Counted from the first letter of the stretch, positions 18,557 to 27,637 are shown. The stretch is 64,000 nucleotides of DNA from an uncultured Collinsella sp. (GCA_902479135.1 CABSNU010000004.1:1-64000); one strand, 5' to 3'. A program made the numbers and translations. The notes: generated from the sequence alone by a model not told the origin.

Positions 18557-19266
18557 ACGCAGATGCAATCTTTGATTTTGGCAAGCTTCTTCTCGCCGAT
18601 TCCCGACACACGCATCAGATCGTCAACCGAGGCGAAAGCACCGTTCTTTGTCCGCTCATCGATAATCGACTGGGCCATGGAGGGGCCGATGCCCGAGAGC
18701 GTCTGCAGCTCTTCTGCGCTTGCCGTATTGATGTTTACTAGACCTGTTGCGCCACTAACGCCCGACGATGCGGAAGCCCCACCATCAACACCGGCTTCCG
18801 CAATGGACGCCTGCTGCTCCCCTACCGTTGGAACGTGAATCTTCTGTCCATCGACGACCTTAGATGCCCGATTGAGTCCCGTGACGTCTGCATCGGGCGC
18901 CAGCCCGCCGGCGGCATCAATCGCCTGAGCCACCCGCGCGCCGTCCTTGAGACGATATACACCGGGCGACACAACGGCGCCGTCAACATCGACATAGACC
19001 TCTACCGCGGCAGACGCCTTAGGCGAAGAGCCTTCGGATGTCTTTCCGCTCGAAGCATCTCCGGATCCCGGCTCCACTAACGAGCCCGAACCATCAGTGC
19101 ACTCAAACGACACGCCGCCGGCACTGCCGCCAAGGTTCGCCATTGCCAGTCCACTCGCCATCGCAATGACGACCAGTATCGCCATCACCACTGCCTTATG
19201 ACCGAGCAGTTTGCCCGCCCAGCGGTCCATCTTTTTGACTCGTTCATGTTGTTCACGCTGCGCCAT
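18553..19266 (-). CDS. comEA: ComEA-type DNA receptor
   Basis: 237 residues. After a cytoplasmic basic stretch and one membrane helix (about 25-45) there is a low-complexity Ser/Gly linker, then an SLBB domain (VYVDVDGAVVSPGVYRL), then a C-terminal helix-hairpin-helix pair (NINTASAEELQTLSGIGPS and SGIGEKKLAKIK) that binds double-stranded DNA outside the membrane. ATG 19266 has GGGAGG upstream. It is the first gene of comEA-comEC-holA, and a 19-bp motif upstream is shared with the other competence-related operon. Confidence 0.94.
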   Translation of the reverse strand: MAQREQHERVKKMDRWAGKLLGHKAVVMAILVVIAMASGLAMANLGGSAGGVSFECTDGSGSLVEPGSGDASSGKTSEGSSPKASAAVEVYVDVDGAVVSPGVYRLKDGARVAQAIDAAGGLAPDADVTGLNRASKVVDGQKIHVPTVGEQQASIAEAGVDGGASASSGVSGATGLVNINTASAEELQTLSGIGPSMAQSIIDERTKNGAFASVDDLMRVSGIGEKKLAKIKDCICV

Positions 19267-19342
19267 AGCAAAACCTCCCAACACCATCGTGTCAGGAAAG
19301 GAGCTCCGCAACAGCCACGCCCCAAAACCGGTTTTCGCGGTC

Positions 19343-19361
19343 AAACCAAAAGCTGACCAAA
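19343..19361 (-). promoter_or_regulatory. Putative competence-operon motif upstream of comEA
   Basis: On the minus strand TTTGGTCAGCTTTTGGTTT ends 76 bases before the comEA ATG. It contains two TTTGGT half-sites 11 bases apart. The same 19-mer with one change precedes yraN-comM-dprA at 48668-48686. A 12-bp perfect palindrome AAAACCGGTTTT (19324-19335) lies just on the gene side. Confidence 0.55.
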
Positions 19362-19436
19362 ACCTTGCGCAATAATGTCCATTTATTCAGGCAAACGTCG
19401 ACAAATGAACCGTTTATCGCCTAATGCCCAGATAGC

Positions 19437-19469
19437 AAAAGACCGACGATGCAGGCGCATCGTCGGTCT
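19437..19469 (-). terminator. Terminator of the mihF-gmk-rpoZ-thiI group
   Basis: AGACCGACGATGC (19440-19452) pairs with GCATCGTCGGTCT (19457-19469). The minus-strand stem is followed by TTTT. It lies just after the thiI stop. Confidence 0.85.
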
Positions 19470-19479
19470 ATGCACAAAT

Positions 19480-20724
19480 TTATTCGTGATCTTGGTAAAT
19501 CTCACGCGGAGCAAGCTCCGAATGTTTGCGTTTTAAGGTCTTAGGGGCCTTGTACGTGTTGCTCTCGAAGTCGATGTACTCGGTCTGCTTGAGCAGGCGC
19601 TCGATCATCTCCTCGTGATCGAACAACTCCCAGGCCTCATGCACGGCATCGAGTTTGGCATGCGTCTCGGGACGGCGCGGCATAAACAGCGTGCAGCAGT
19701 CGGGAGCGGCCTCAGTCGAGATATCGAACGTACCGATCTCCTCGGCGCGCGCGATGATCTCCTGCTTGTCCGAACCGATGAGAGGACGGAACACGGGGAT
19801 CTTCACGGCCTCGTTGACGGCCATGATGTTCTCAAGCGTTTGGGAGGCAACCTGTCCAAGCGATTCGCCCGTAACGATGGCCTTGGCACCCTCGATGTGT
19901 GCAATGCGCTCAGCAACCGAATACATAATGCGGCGATACATGATCACGCGCAGGTTGCTGGGACAGGTGACCGAAATCTCACGCTGGCAGTCGCCAAACG
20001 GCACCACGTACAGGCGGCCGATCTGGACACCCGGCTCAAGCGCACGGATGATGTCCTGCACCAAATACTCACTCGTATCGGGCGTCTGCGGACGACCGGA
20101 GAAATGTACCGGCACGCACACCGCGCCGCGGCGCGCGAGCATCCAGGTCGCCACCGGAGAATCGATGCCCGACGACAGAAGCGTCACGACCTTGCCGGCA
20201 GATCCCACCGGCAGACCGCCCACACCGCGCTCCGAGCGCGCGTACACATAGACGCTGCCCTGGACCACCAACACGTGCACCATCGCGTCGGGGTCGTGCA
20301 TCTGGACCTTTTTATCGGGGAAGGACTCGCACAGCACCTCGCCCACCTGACGGTTGATATCGATGGAGGTGAGCTCATAGTCGGTGTTGGAGCGCTTGGC
20401 ATGCACCTTAAACGAATCGAAGGGACCGAACTCGCGCAACGCCTTGACGGCGGCTGCGCAATACTCCTTCGGGTCGCGGTTAGTGTGGTACGCCAGGGAC
20501 ACACGGGCAACGCCGGGGACGGTGCGAATGACACGCGCCGCCTCGTCGGCCTGATGCTCGTTAAAGGTCACGAGGATATAACCGGAAATTCGAGACACGG
20601 CATTCACGGAAAAGGCGGCCAAGGCCGCCTTGATGTTATCCATGAGGATATGCTCAAAATGTGCGCGGTTCTTGCCCTTCAGTCCAACCTCGTGATAGTG
20701 GACCAGGCAGACGCGAGCTGCCAT
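19480..20724 (-). CDS. thiI: tRNA 4-thiouridine synthetase ThiI
   Basis: 414 residues. ThiI adenylates U8 of tRNA and inserts sulfur. Order: N-terminal ferredoxin-like domain, THUMP domain, and PP-loop pyrophosphatase domain with LLSSGIDSPVATWM near 180. The C-terminal rhodanese domain of E. coli ThiI is absent, as is usual in Gram-positive versions, so sulfur must come from a partner desulfurase. The ATG directly abuts the rpoZ stop. Confidence 0.94.
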   Translation of the reverse strand: MAARVCLVHYHEVGLKGKNRAHFEHILMDNIKAALAAFSVNAVSRISGYILVTFNEHQADEAARVIRTVPGVARVSLAYHTNRDPKEYCAAAVKALREFGPFDSFKVHAKRSNTDYELTSIDINRQVGEVLCESFPDKKVQMHDPDAMVHVLVVQGSVYVYARSERGVGGLPVGSAGKVVTLLSSGIDSPVATWMLARRGAVCVPVHFSGRPQTPDTSEYLVQDIIRALEPGVQIGRLYVVPFGDCQREISVTCPSNLRVIMYRRIMYSVAERIAHIEGAKAIVTGESLGQVASQTLENIMAVNEAVKIPVFRPLIGSDKQEIIARAEEIGTFDISTEAAPDCCTLFMPRRPETHAKLDAVHEAWELFDHEEMIERLLKQTEYIDFESNTYKAPKTLKRKHSELAPREIYQDHE

Positions 20725-21006
20725 TTAGGCTTCAGCAACCTTGTGGCCGAGCGCCTTCTCGTAACGGGCCTCATCGTAGGAGATATCGCCGTCGACGATC
20801 TCGTCCATAGCCATCGAAATGGTATCGGCACCAGAAAGGCCGATGGTGATGTCATCGACATCCTGAACGGCAAGCACGCGGTTGTGCTGGCCACGCAGCA
20901 TGCTATTGATGTCGCAGGCACGCTTGGAGGCAAGCGAAGCAAGCAGGAAGCGGTTGTGATCGGTCTTCTCCAGAAGATCGTCAATGCAAGGCTTTACAAC
21001 GGACAC
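20725..21006 (-). CDS. rpoZ: RNA polymerase omega subunit
   Basis: 93 residues. Omega helps fold and stabilise the beta-prime subunit. The conserved stretch RFLLASLASKRACDIN (19-34) identifies it. It lies five bases after gmk, in the order mihF-gmk-rpoZ that is conserved across actinobacteria; thiI replaces the coaBC-metK continuation seen in many of them. Confidence 0.93.
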   Translation of the reverse strand: MSVVKPCIDDLLEKTDHNRFLLASLASKRACDINSMLRGQHNRVLAVQDVDDITIGLSGADTISMAMDEIVDGDISYDEARYEKALGHKVAEA

Positions 21007-21011
21007 GGACC

Positions 21012-21581
21012 TCAGATCCTTTCATGCATATCGAGAACGCGAACGAGCTCGTCGGTCGCGCGGTCGAGATCGTCATTCACCACGACGTCGTCGTAGCGGT
21101 CGGCAAGGGCAAGCTCATCGGCGGCGTTTGCCATACGCAGCTCAATCGTCTCGGGCGTCTCGGTTCCACGACCGACCAGACGTTCGCGAAGCACCTCGAG
21201 CGAGGGAGGCTTGATAAAAATCAGCACGGCCTCGGGGAAACGCTCCTTAACCTGCAGGGCACCCTGGACATCGATCTCCAAGATCAGAGACGAGCCCGAG
21301 GCGAGCTTGGATGTGACCTCGCTCACCAACGTGCCGTAGCAGTTACCGTGGACCTCGGCCCACTCAACAAACTCACCGTTTGCCACGCGGCGGTCGAATT
21401 CCTCGCGCGTCAGGAAGAAGTAGCTGACGCCGTCGACCTCACCTTTGCGTGGTGCTCGCGTGGTAGCCGAAACCGTCAGGCCCAGGTTCGAGCGGCGCTC
21501 GCGCACACGAGTGACGAGCGTGCCCTTGCCTGCGCCTGACGGTCCAGAAATCACAAAGAGCTTTGAATCCTGAGCGCTCAC
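21012..21581 (-). CDS. gmk: Guanylate kinase
   Basis: 189 residues. It phosphorylates GMP to GDP. The P-loop FVISGPSGAGKGTL is at 9-22, followed by the GMP-binding region (SATTRAPRKGEVDGVSYFF) and the lid. Length is normal. It starts where mihF stops, so the two are probably co-transcribed and coupled. Confidence 0.97.
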   Translation of the reverse strand: MSAQDSKLFVISGPSGAGKGTLVTRVRERRSNLGLTVSATTRAPRKGEVDGVSYFFLTREEFDRRVANGEFVEWAEVHGNCYGTLVSEVTSKLASGSSLILEIDVQGALQVKERFPEAVLIFIKPPSLEVLRERLVGRGTETPETIELRMANAADELALADRYDDVVVNDDLDRATDELVRVLDMHERI

Positions 21582-21890
21582 TTATTTGGTCAGCTGCTCG
21601 AGGAGCTGCTCGCGCTGACGGACGCCGAGGCCCTGGACGCGACGAGTAGCGGAGATACCGAGCTCCTCCATGATCTTGGCGGCCTTGGCCTTGCCATAAC
21701 CGGGGAGAGACTCGATGAGGGTGGAAACCTTCATGCGGGAAGCGATGGGGTCATCGGAGTTGAGCACGGACTCGAGGGACTTCTCGCCCTTCTTGATCTG
21801 CTCGCGAAGCTCAGCGCGGGCGTGACGTGCGGCAGCAGCCTTCTCAAGAGCCTGCTTGCGCTGCTCGTCGGTAAGCTGAGGGAGTGCCAT
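21582..21890 (-). CDS. mihF: Actinobacterial integration host factor
   Basis: 102 residues. This nucleoid-associated protein is found in actinobacteria and is unrelated to proteobacterial IHF. It has a basic helical N-terminus (TDEQRKQALEKAAAARHARA) and a helix-two-turn-helix with LIESLPGYGKAKAAKIMEEL that binds DNA. ATG 21890 has GGAGG six bases upstream. It opens the mihF-gmk-rpoZ-thiI unit, and its probable promoter lies inside a 32-bp palindrome. Confidence 0.95.
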   Translation of the reverse strand: MALPQLTDEQRKQALEKAAAARHARAELREQIKKGEKSLESVLNSDDPIASRMKVSTLIESLPGYGKAKAAKIMEELGISATRRVQGLGVRQREQLLEQLTK

Positions 21891-21931
21891 TCGTACCTCC
21901 AAATAGTTGGGTTATATCTGATTCAATAATT

Positions 21932-21963
21932 GGCATTTTAGCACGTAGAACGTACAAAATGCC
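21932..21963 (-). promoter_or_regulatory. mihF extended -10 inside an interrupted palindrome
   Basis: The minus strand has TGCTAAAAT (-10 at 21935-21940). It lies inside a 32-base interrupted palindrome with outer arms GGCATTTT and AAAATGCC and inner ACGT blocks. This suits an operator, possibly for autorepression by MihF or control by another repressor (inference). Confidence 0.5.
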
Positions 21964-22026
21964 TAATCGCGGCTCCATAGATTAGACGATACCCGCAAAA
22001 AGTGCAATATACTGCGCCCAAAGTTA

Positions 22027-22084
22027 AGCCCCTGACCTGCGATTCCACACAAAGGATGGGAAAGTTTACGCAGGCACAGGGGCT
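22027..22084 (-). terminator. Possible hairpin terminator after pyrF
   Basis: AGCCCCTGACCTGCG (22027-22041) pairs with CGCAGGCACAGGGGCT (22069-22084) around a 27-base loop. On the minus strand only TTAACTTT follows, so termination would be weak. It lies about 45 bases past the pyrF stop. Confidence 0.4.
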
Positions 22085-22129
22085 ATTTTGTGCTAATGAG
22101 ACCCAAAAGTGGTGACTTAGGGGAATCTT

Positions 22130-22846
22130 TTACGCGACGTTTTCGACCAGCTCGGCGACGATGGCGTCAAAGGCGGCAACCGGATCGTCGGCACCGGTGA
22201 TGGGACGGCCCACCACAATGTGGCTTGCGCCACGCTCGATAGCCTGGGAAGGCGTCGCCACGCGGGACTGGTCACCAAGGGCGGCACCCACCGGACGCAC
22301 ACCCGGAGTCACGATCAGGGCATCAGGACCCAGCAGCTCACGCATGTCGTGAGCCTCCATCGGTGAGCACACGATGCCATCGATGCCGTTGGCCTGAGCA
22401 AGCTTTGCCAAGCGGGCGGCCTCCTCGGCCACGGGAGACTCGACGCCGATCTCGCTCAAGGCATCCTGATTCATGCTCGTGAGCACGGTGATGGCGACGA
22501 GCTTTGCGCGGTCCTCACGCGCCTCCTCGGCACCCTCGCGGCAGGCAGCGAGCATAGCACCCGAGCCCAGGCCGTGGACCGAAAGCAGGTCGGCACCGGC
22601 AAGCGAGGCCGAGCGGGCAGCGCCGCGCACCTGATGCGGAATGTCATGGAACTTAAGGTCGAGGAAGACCTTAAAGCCAAGGTCCTTAAAGGTCTTGACG
22701 ATCTGGGGACCCTCAGCGTAATAGAGCGTCATGCCGACCTTGAGCCAGGCGGCATGGCCCGAAAGCTCACGGGCGAGCTCGAGCGCGCGCTCACGGTCGC
22801 AGTCGAGGGCGACGATAACACGGTCGCGGGCATCATTCTCTAGCAT
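22130..22846 (-). CDS. pyrF: Orotidine 5'-phosphate decarboxylase
   Basis: 238 residues. It catalyses the last step of UMP synthesis. The active-site segment FLDLKFHDIPHQV (Asp/Lys/Asp) near 60 marks the short type I family, followed by LVVTPGVRP-type phosphate-binding loops. The ATG overlaps the last bases of pyrD (ATGCTAG), so translation is coupled. It is the last gene of the pyr operon. Confidence 0.97.
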   Translation of the reverse strand: MLENDARDRVIVALDCDRERALELARELSGHAAWLKVGMTLYYAEGPQIVKTFKDLGFKVFLDLKFHDIPHQVRGAARSASLAGADLLSVHGLGSGAMLAACREGAEEAREDRAKLVAITVLTSMNQDALSEIGVESPVAEEAARLAKLAQANGIDGIVCSPMEAHDMRELLGPDALIVTPGVRPVGAALGDQSRVATPSQAIERGASHIVVGRPITGADDPVAAFDAIVAELVENVA

Positions 22847-23763
22847 TCGAAAGCACCCACCAGCTCGTTGATGTCCTTTACGCCCTGGGACTCGGCCCAG
22901 GCCTCGAGCTCATGCGCGATCTTAAGCGAAGCACACGGATCGACGAAGTTGGCCATGCCGACCGACACGCAGGTGGCGCCGGCCAGGATAAACTCAGCCG
23001 CATCCTCGCCAGTCATGACACCGCCGACACCGTTGATGGGGATATCGACGGCCTGGGCAACCTCCCAGACCATGCGCACGGCGATGTGGTGGCACAGCGG
23101 GCCCGAAAGGCCGCCCTTGGGCTTGGCCACGCGGGACTTGCGGGTATGGACGTCGATGGCCATGCCCTGGATGGAGTTGATGACCGAAAGGCCGTCGGCG
23201 CCGGCAGCCTCGAGGGCCTTGGCGATCTCGGCGACGTTGACCGGCGCCATCTTCACGAACAGCGGCTTATCAGTCACCTTGCGGCAGGCAGCCATAACGG
23301 AAGAGGCGCCCTCGGGCGTGGAGCCCATGGCGGCACCGCCGGCGGCGATGTTGGGGCAGCTCACGTTGATCTCGTAGCCGGCAGCCCAGGGGCATAGCTC
23401 GACATACATCTCGAGTGCGCGGACAAACTCGTCAACGGAGTGACCGGCAACCTGACAGATGACCTGGCAGCCGTCCTTGGACAGCTGTTCGAGCCACGGA
23501 CCGGACTCGCGGGCAAAGGCGGCCACGCCGGGGTTCTGAAGACCCACGGAGTTGATCATACCGCCGGGAATTTCGGCCATGCGGGGCGCGGGATTGCCGG
23601 GCCAGGGCTCGGCAGCGCAACCCTTGGTGGTGATGGCGCCCAGCTGGGAAACATCAAAGAAGTTCTGGAACTGCCAACCGTAGCCAAAGGTACCGGCTGC
23701 GGTGTTAATGGGGTTCTGCATCTTGACGCCGCCGAAATCGACGGCCATGTTCACGGTACCCAC
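22840..23763 (-). CDS. pyrD: Dihydroorotate dehydrogenase, catalytic subunit (type 1B)
   Basis: About 307 residues. The FMN TIM barrel oxidises dihydroorotate and passes electrons through PyrK to NAD. Signatures: PINTAAGTFGYG near 16, EINVSCPN with the type-1 cysteine loop, and the C-terminal GVGGVMTGEDAAEF. The start is uncertain: GTG 23763 overlaps the pyrK stop and is about 10 bases from AAGGTGG; in-frame GTG 23754 and ATG 23748 are alternatives that remove three or five residues. The frame extends far upstream inside pyrK but has no family similarity there. Confidence 0.95.
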   Translation of the reverse strand: MGTVNMAVDFGGVKMQNPINTAAGTFGYGWQFQNFFDVSQLGAITTKGCAAEPWPGNPAPRMAEIPGGMINSVGLQNPGVAAFARESGPWLEQLSKDGCQVICQVAGHSVDEFVRALEMYVELCPWAAGYEINVSCPNIAAGGAAMGSTPEGASSVMAACRKVTDKPLFVKMAPVNVAEIAKALEAAGADGLSVINSIQGMAIDVHTRKSRVAKPKGGLSGPLCHHIAVRMVWEVAQAVDIPINGVGGVMTGEDAAEFILAGATCVSVGMANFVDPCASLKIAHELEAWAESQGVKDINELVGAFEC

Positions 23764-24554
23764 TAGAAGACCACCACCTTGGAAGCATCGAACACGGGGC
23801 CGCACATACAAGCACCCTTCATACCGTCGACCGTCTCGACATTGCAGGTGTTGCAGGCGCCAAAGCCACAGCTCATCATGCGCTCGAGCGACACCTCGCA
23901 GTACACACCGGCCTCGGCGGCAGCGGCGGCGACCTTCTTCATCATGACGGCGGGGCCGCAGCTGGCGACGTAGTCGTAGCCGCCCTCTCCAAGCAGCTCG
24001 GCTGCCGGATCGGTGCAAAAACCGTGCGTGCCGAGCGAACCGTCGTCGGTGCACACGTTAACCGTGGCGCCCAGCGCACGGAACTCATCGACACCCACGA
24101 CTTTGGAAGCGGTGCCAAAGCCCAGGCACACGTCCACATCAACACCCTGCTCGGCAAGCATGCCGGCAAGGCACAGCACGGGCGGAACACCGATGCCGCC
24201 CGCAACGAGCAGCGCCTTCCTAGTGCCCTCGGGCACAAGCCAGCCGCGGCCGCCAGGGCCCAGCAGATTAGAGGTGGAACCGGGGGCCATCTGCGACAGA
24301 CGACGGGTGTCGTCGCCCACGACGGCGTACCACAGCTCGACGGTGCCGGCCTGGGCGTCGGCGCGATAGAAGCTCAGGGGCACGCGAAGCAGCGAGGACG
24401 CATCGCCGGGCACGGCAATGTTCACAAACTGACCGGGCTTGAGCGCACTTGCAAGCTTGGGGGCCGAGATAACGAGCGAGAAGATGCCGTCGGCGATCTC
24501 CCGGTTCGAGACGACCTCGAAGTCGTGCATGCGTGCAGTGGAAGGTGTGGGCAT
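23763..24554 (-). CDS. pyrK: Dihydroorotate dehydrogenase electron transfer subunit
   Basis: 263 residues. This FAD and 2Fe-2S protein pairs with PyrD type 1B. It has a ferredoxin-reductase-type beta barrel, a GGIGVPPVLCLA nucleotide-binding motif (near 130), and a C-terminal cluster motif with cysteines in MMSCGFGACNTC and CGPVFD. A gap of about 90 bases separates it from pyrC, unusually wide within this operon. Confidence 0.95.
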   Translation of the reverse strand: MPTPSTARMHDFEVVSNREIADGIFSLVISAPKLASALKPGQFVNIAVPGDASSLLRVPLSFYRADAQAGTVELWYAVVGDDTRRLSQMAPGSTSNLLGPGGRGWLVPEGTRKALLVAGGIGVPPVLCLAGMLAEQGVDVDVCLGFGTASKVVGVDEFRALGATVNVCTDDGSLGTHGFCTDPAAELLGEGGYDYVASCGPAVMMKKVAAAAAEAGVYCEVSLERMMSCGFGACNTCNVETVDGMKGACMCGPVFDASKVVVF

Positions 24555-24598
24555 AGACGCTCCAATCCCCCATGCGGTTGCATGGTTCAGGCGAACAG

Positions 24599-24632
24599 AA
24601 AGCGCGGCACCGCAAGGGCACCGCGCACAAAA
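24599..24632 (-). other. Intercistronic hairpin between pyrC and pyrK
   Basis: The minus strand reads GCGCGG...CCGCGC with a duplicated GCGGTGCC inside, then TTTCTG. It could act as a weak terminator or processing site that lowers expression of pyrK, pyrD and pyrF relative to pyrB and pyrC. Evidence is structural only. Confidence 0.3.
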
Positions 24633-24646
24633 GCGATAAGGCTATG

Positions 24647-25936
24647 CTAGCAGATGCAGCCGTCGGCGAGCGTCTGCTTGCCGCCGACAAACACATCGGT
24701 GGCACGACCGGTGAGCGTGCGGCCGGCAAAACCGGAGTTCTCGGCGCGCGACTCGTAGCCGTCCTCGCCGACCGTCCAAGTGGCAGACGCGTCGAAGACG
24801 GTCAGGTCGGCAACGGAGCCCGCCTTGACCTGAACCTGGTCGAGGCCCAGGATCTCACGCGGCTTGATGGCCATGAGCTCGACCATGCGGCCCATGCTCA
24901 TCTTGCCCGTGTTGACCAGCTCGGTGAGCACAAGCGACAGCGAGGTCTCGAGGCCGATCATGCCAAAGGGCGCAAGCTCGAACTCGCGAGCCTTCTCCCA
25001 CGGGGTGTGGGGAGCATGATCGGTGACGATAGCATCGACGGTACCGTCGATGACACCCTGGCGGATGGCCTCGGCATCCTCCTCGGTACGCAGCGGCGGA
25101 TTGACCTTGAGCGAGGTGTTGTAGGTCTCGTCCAGGTCGTTCTCGGTCAGGAACATGTGGTGCGGGGTGGCCTCGCAGGTAACCTGAACGCCAGCGGCCT
25201 TACCGGCACGCACGATCTCCAGGCCATGGGCGGTGGAGATGTGCTGGATGTGCAGCTTGGCACCGGTCAGCTTGGCGATCTCGATGTCGCGGGCGATCTG
25301 GAGCTCCTCGCCGGCAGCCGGCCAGCCCTCGAGAGCCAAACGGGTAGAGACCTTGCCCTCGTTGATCTGGCCGTGGCCGACCAGGTCCTCGTCCTGGCAG
25401 TGGCTCATAAAGACCTTGCCGAACATCTTGCCGTAGTCCATGCAGCGACGGAGCATGCCCGCGCCCTGCACGCCGCGACCGTCGTCGGTGAAGGCGACGG
25501 CGCCGTGGGCAACCATATCGCCCATCTCAGACATAGCCTCGCCCTTAAGACCGCGGGTCATGGCGCCCGACGGATAGACGCGGCAGTGACCAACCTCGGC
25601 AGCGCGGGACTTGACGAACTCCACGACGGTGCCGTTATCGGTGACGGGATCGGTGTTGGGCATGGAGCACACGCCGGTAAAGCCGCCCTTGGCAGCTGCG
25701 CGGGTGCCGCTCTCGATATCCTCTTTGACCTCGTAGCCGGGCTCGCGAAGGTGAACGTGCATATCCACCAGACCGGGGACGAGGTACTTGCCGGAAAGGT
25801 CGCGGACCTCGGCTCCCTCGACGGCGAGATTCTCGCCGACCTCGGCGATCTTATCGCCGTCAATCAGGACGTCAACGACACCGTCAAGCTCGACGGACGG
25901 GTCGACGACGTGGGCATTCTTAAGAAGCAAGGCCAT
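24647..25936 (-). CDS. pyrC: Dihydroorotase
   Basis: 429 residues. This amidohydrolase cyclises carbamoyl aspartate. The metal ligands are in DMHVHLREPG (about 58-67), with the later His and Asp in TDHAPH (near 300). This is the class I long form typical of Gram-positive bacteria. ATG 25936 overlaps the pyrB end and has GGAGG seven bases upstream. The metal-site residues appear intact, so it should be active rather than a pseudo-dihydroorotase. Confidence 0.97.
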   Translation of the reverse strand: MALLLKNAHVVDPSVELDGVVDVLIDGDKIAEVGENLAVEGAEVRDLSGKYLVPGLVDMHVHLREPGYEVKEDIESGTRAAAKGGFTGVCSMPNTDPVTDNGTVVEFVKSRAAEVGHCRVYPSGAMTRGLKGEAMSEMGDMVAHGAVAFTDDGRGVQGAGMLRRCMDYGKMFGKVFMSHCQDEDLVGHGQINEGKVSTRLALEGWPAAGEELQIARDIEIAKLTGAKLHIQHISTAHGLEIVRAGKAAGVQVTCEATPHHMFLTENDLDETYNTSLKVNPPLRTEEDAEAIRQGVIDGTVDAIVTDHAPHTPWEKAREFELAPFGMIGLETSLSLVLTELVNTGKMSMGRMVELMAIKPREILGLDQVQVKAGSVADLTVFDASATWTVGEDGYESRAENSGFAGRTLTGRATDVFVGGKQTLADGCIC

Positions 25937-26864
25937 TATCGGCACCTCCAAGCAGCAGATACAGGATAGCCATACGCACGCAGATACCGGCGTAGACCTG
26001 CTCCAGGATGACGGAGCGTTGCGGGTGGTCGGCCATATAGGAGTCGAACTCGACGCCGCGGTTGATGGGGCCCGGGTGACAGATGATCGCGTCGGGCTTC
26101 ATGAGCTTCTCGCGGTCCTTGGTCAGGCCGAAGAGCTTGTGGTACTCACGAATGGTCGGGAACGGGGCACCCTCGAGGCGCTCCTGCTGCACGCGCAGCA
26201 TGTAGACGACGTCCAGCTCGGGCAGGACGGAATCGAGGTCGCTCGTCACGTGGTCGCAGCCCAGAACCTCGGGCGCCGGCGGCAGCAGCGTGCCGGGGGC
26301 GACGGCGTAGGTCTCGCAGCCCATGATCTTAAGGGCGGGGATCAGGGAGCCGCAGACACGGGAGTGCGCGATATCGCCGACGACGGCGACCTTCAGACCG
26401 TGGAAGTCACCCTTGTGCTCCCAGATGGTGTACAGGTCGAGCAGGGCCTGCGTGGGATGGTTGTGCTTGCCGTCGCCGGCGCAGATAACACTCGCGGGCG
26501 AGTTCTGCGTGACGATGTAGGGAGCGCCGGCGTGCTTGTCGCGCACGACGATGCAGTCAATCTTGTAGGCGTTGAGGGTCTCGACGGTGTCGACGAGGCT
26601 CTCGCCCTTGACCGTGGAGGTCGAGGAGCCGCCAAAGTTGAGGCTATCGGCCGAAAGACGCTTCTCGGCGAGCTCGAAGGAGCTGCGGGTGCGCGTCGAA
26701 GGCTCGTTGAACATGTTGACGATGGTCTTGCCCTTGAGCGTGGGGACCTTCTTGATCGCACGCTCGTTGACCTCGGAGAACGCCTTGGCGGTCTCAAGGA
26801 TGAGCTTGATGTCCTCTTCGGAGTACTCGGTAATGTCGATCAGGTGCTTATGGTTGAACGCCAC
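25920..26864 (-). CDS. pyrB: Aspartate carbamoyltransferase, catalytic subunit
   Basis: 314 residues. It condenses carbamoyl phosphate with aspartate. Motifs: FNEPSTRTRSSFELA for carbamoyl phosphate and the later HPGPINRGVE. The frame begins at GTG 26876, but that codon abuts the GGAGG ribosome site. GTG 26864 lies 11 bases downstream of it and is preferred. No pyrI regulatory subunit gene follows; pyrC comes next with overlap. Confidence 0.96.
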   Translation of the reverse strand: MAFNHKHLIDITEYSEEDIKLILETAKAFSEVNERAIKKVPTLKGKTIVNMFNEPSTRTRSSFELAEKRLSADSLNFGGSSTSTVKGESLVDTVETLNAYKIDCIVVRDKHAGAPYIVTQNSPASVICAGDGKHNHPTQALLDLYTIWEHKGDFHGLKVAVVGDIAHSRVCGSLIPALKIMGCETYAVAPGTLLPPAPEVLGCDHVTSDLDSVLPELDVVYMLRVQQERLEGAPFPTIREYHKLFGLTKDREKLMKPDAIICHPGPINRGVEFDSYMADHPQRSVILEQVYAGICVRMAILYLLLGGADNGLAS

Positions 26865-26868
26865 GGTA

Positions 26869-27465
<597 letters not shown>

Positions 27466-27492
27466 TCACATGTCTTGACTGCTGACACAGTC

Positions 27493-27590
27493 AAAAAAAA
27501 TAGATGCCCGACCGCTCAAAGCGGACCAGACACCCACAGGAAGGGCTGCTCTTTGGCAGCTATGTAATTCCATGTGGGTATCTCGTACCC
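27493..27590 (-). promoter_or_regulatory. pyr operon attenuator leader
   Basis: Three mutually exclusive structures are visible on the minus strand. A first hairpin, GGGTA-CGAGA-TACCC, occupies 27576-27590. An antiterminator pairs 27573-27583 with 27528-27538 (11 bp, one G-U), enclosing a small GCTGC/GCAGC hairpin. A terminator stem at 27503-27534 is followed by eight Ts (27493-27500). The first hairpin blocks the antiterminator, which in turn uses the left arm of the terminator. This is the logic of PyrR-controlled attenuation; the Bacillus PyrR-binding consensus is not exactly matched. Confidence 0.7.
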
Positions 27591-27608
27591 CTTTAATGGT
27601 CAAGGGAT

Positions 27609-27637
27609 AGTGTAGCCAACCTAGAGCGTAATTGCGA
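27609..27637 (-). promoter_or_regulatory. Possible promoter of the pyr operon
   Basis: The minus strand shows TACACT (-10) 17 bases after a poor -35 (TCGCAA). Transcription would start just upstream of the attenuator structures, giving a leader of about 150 bases. Confidence 0.35.
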
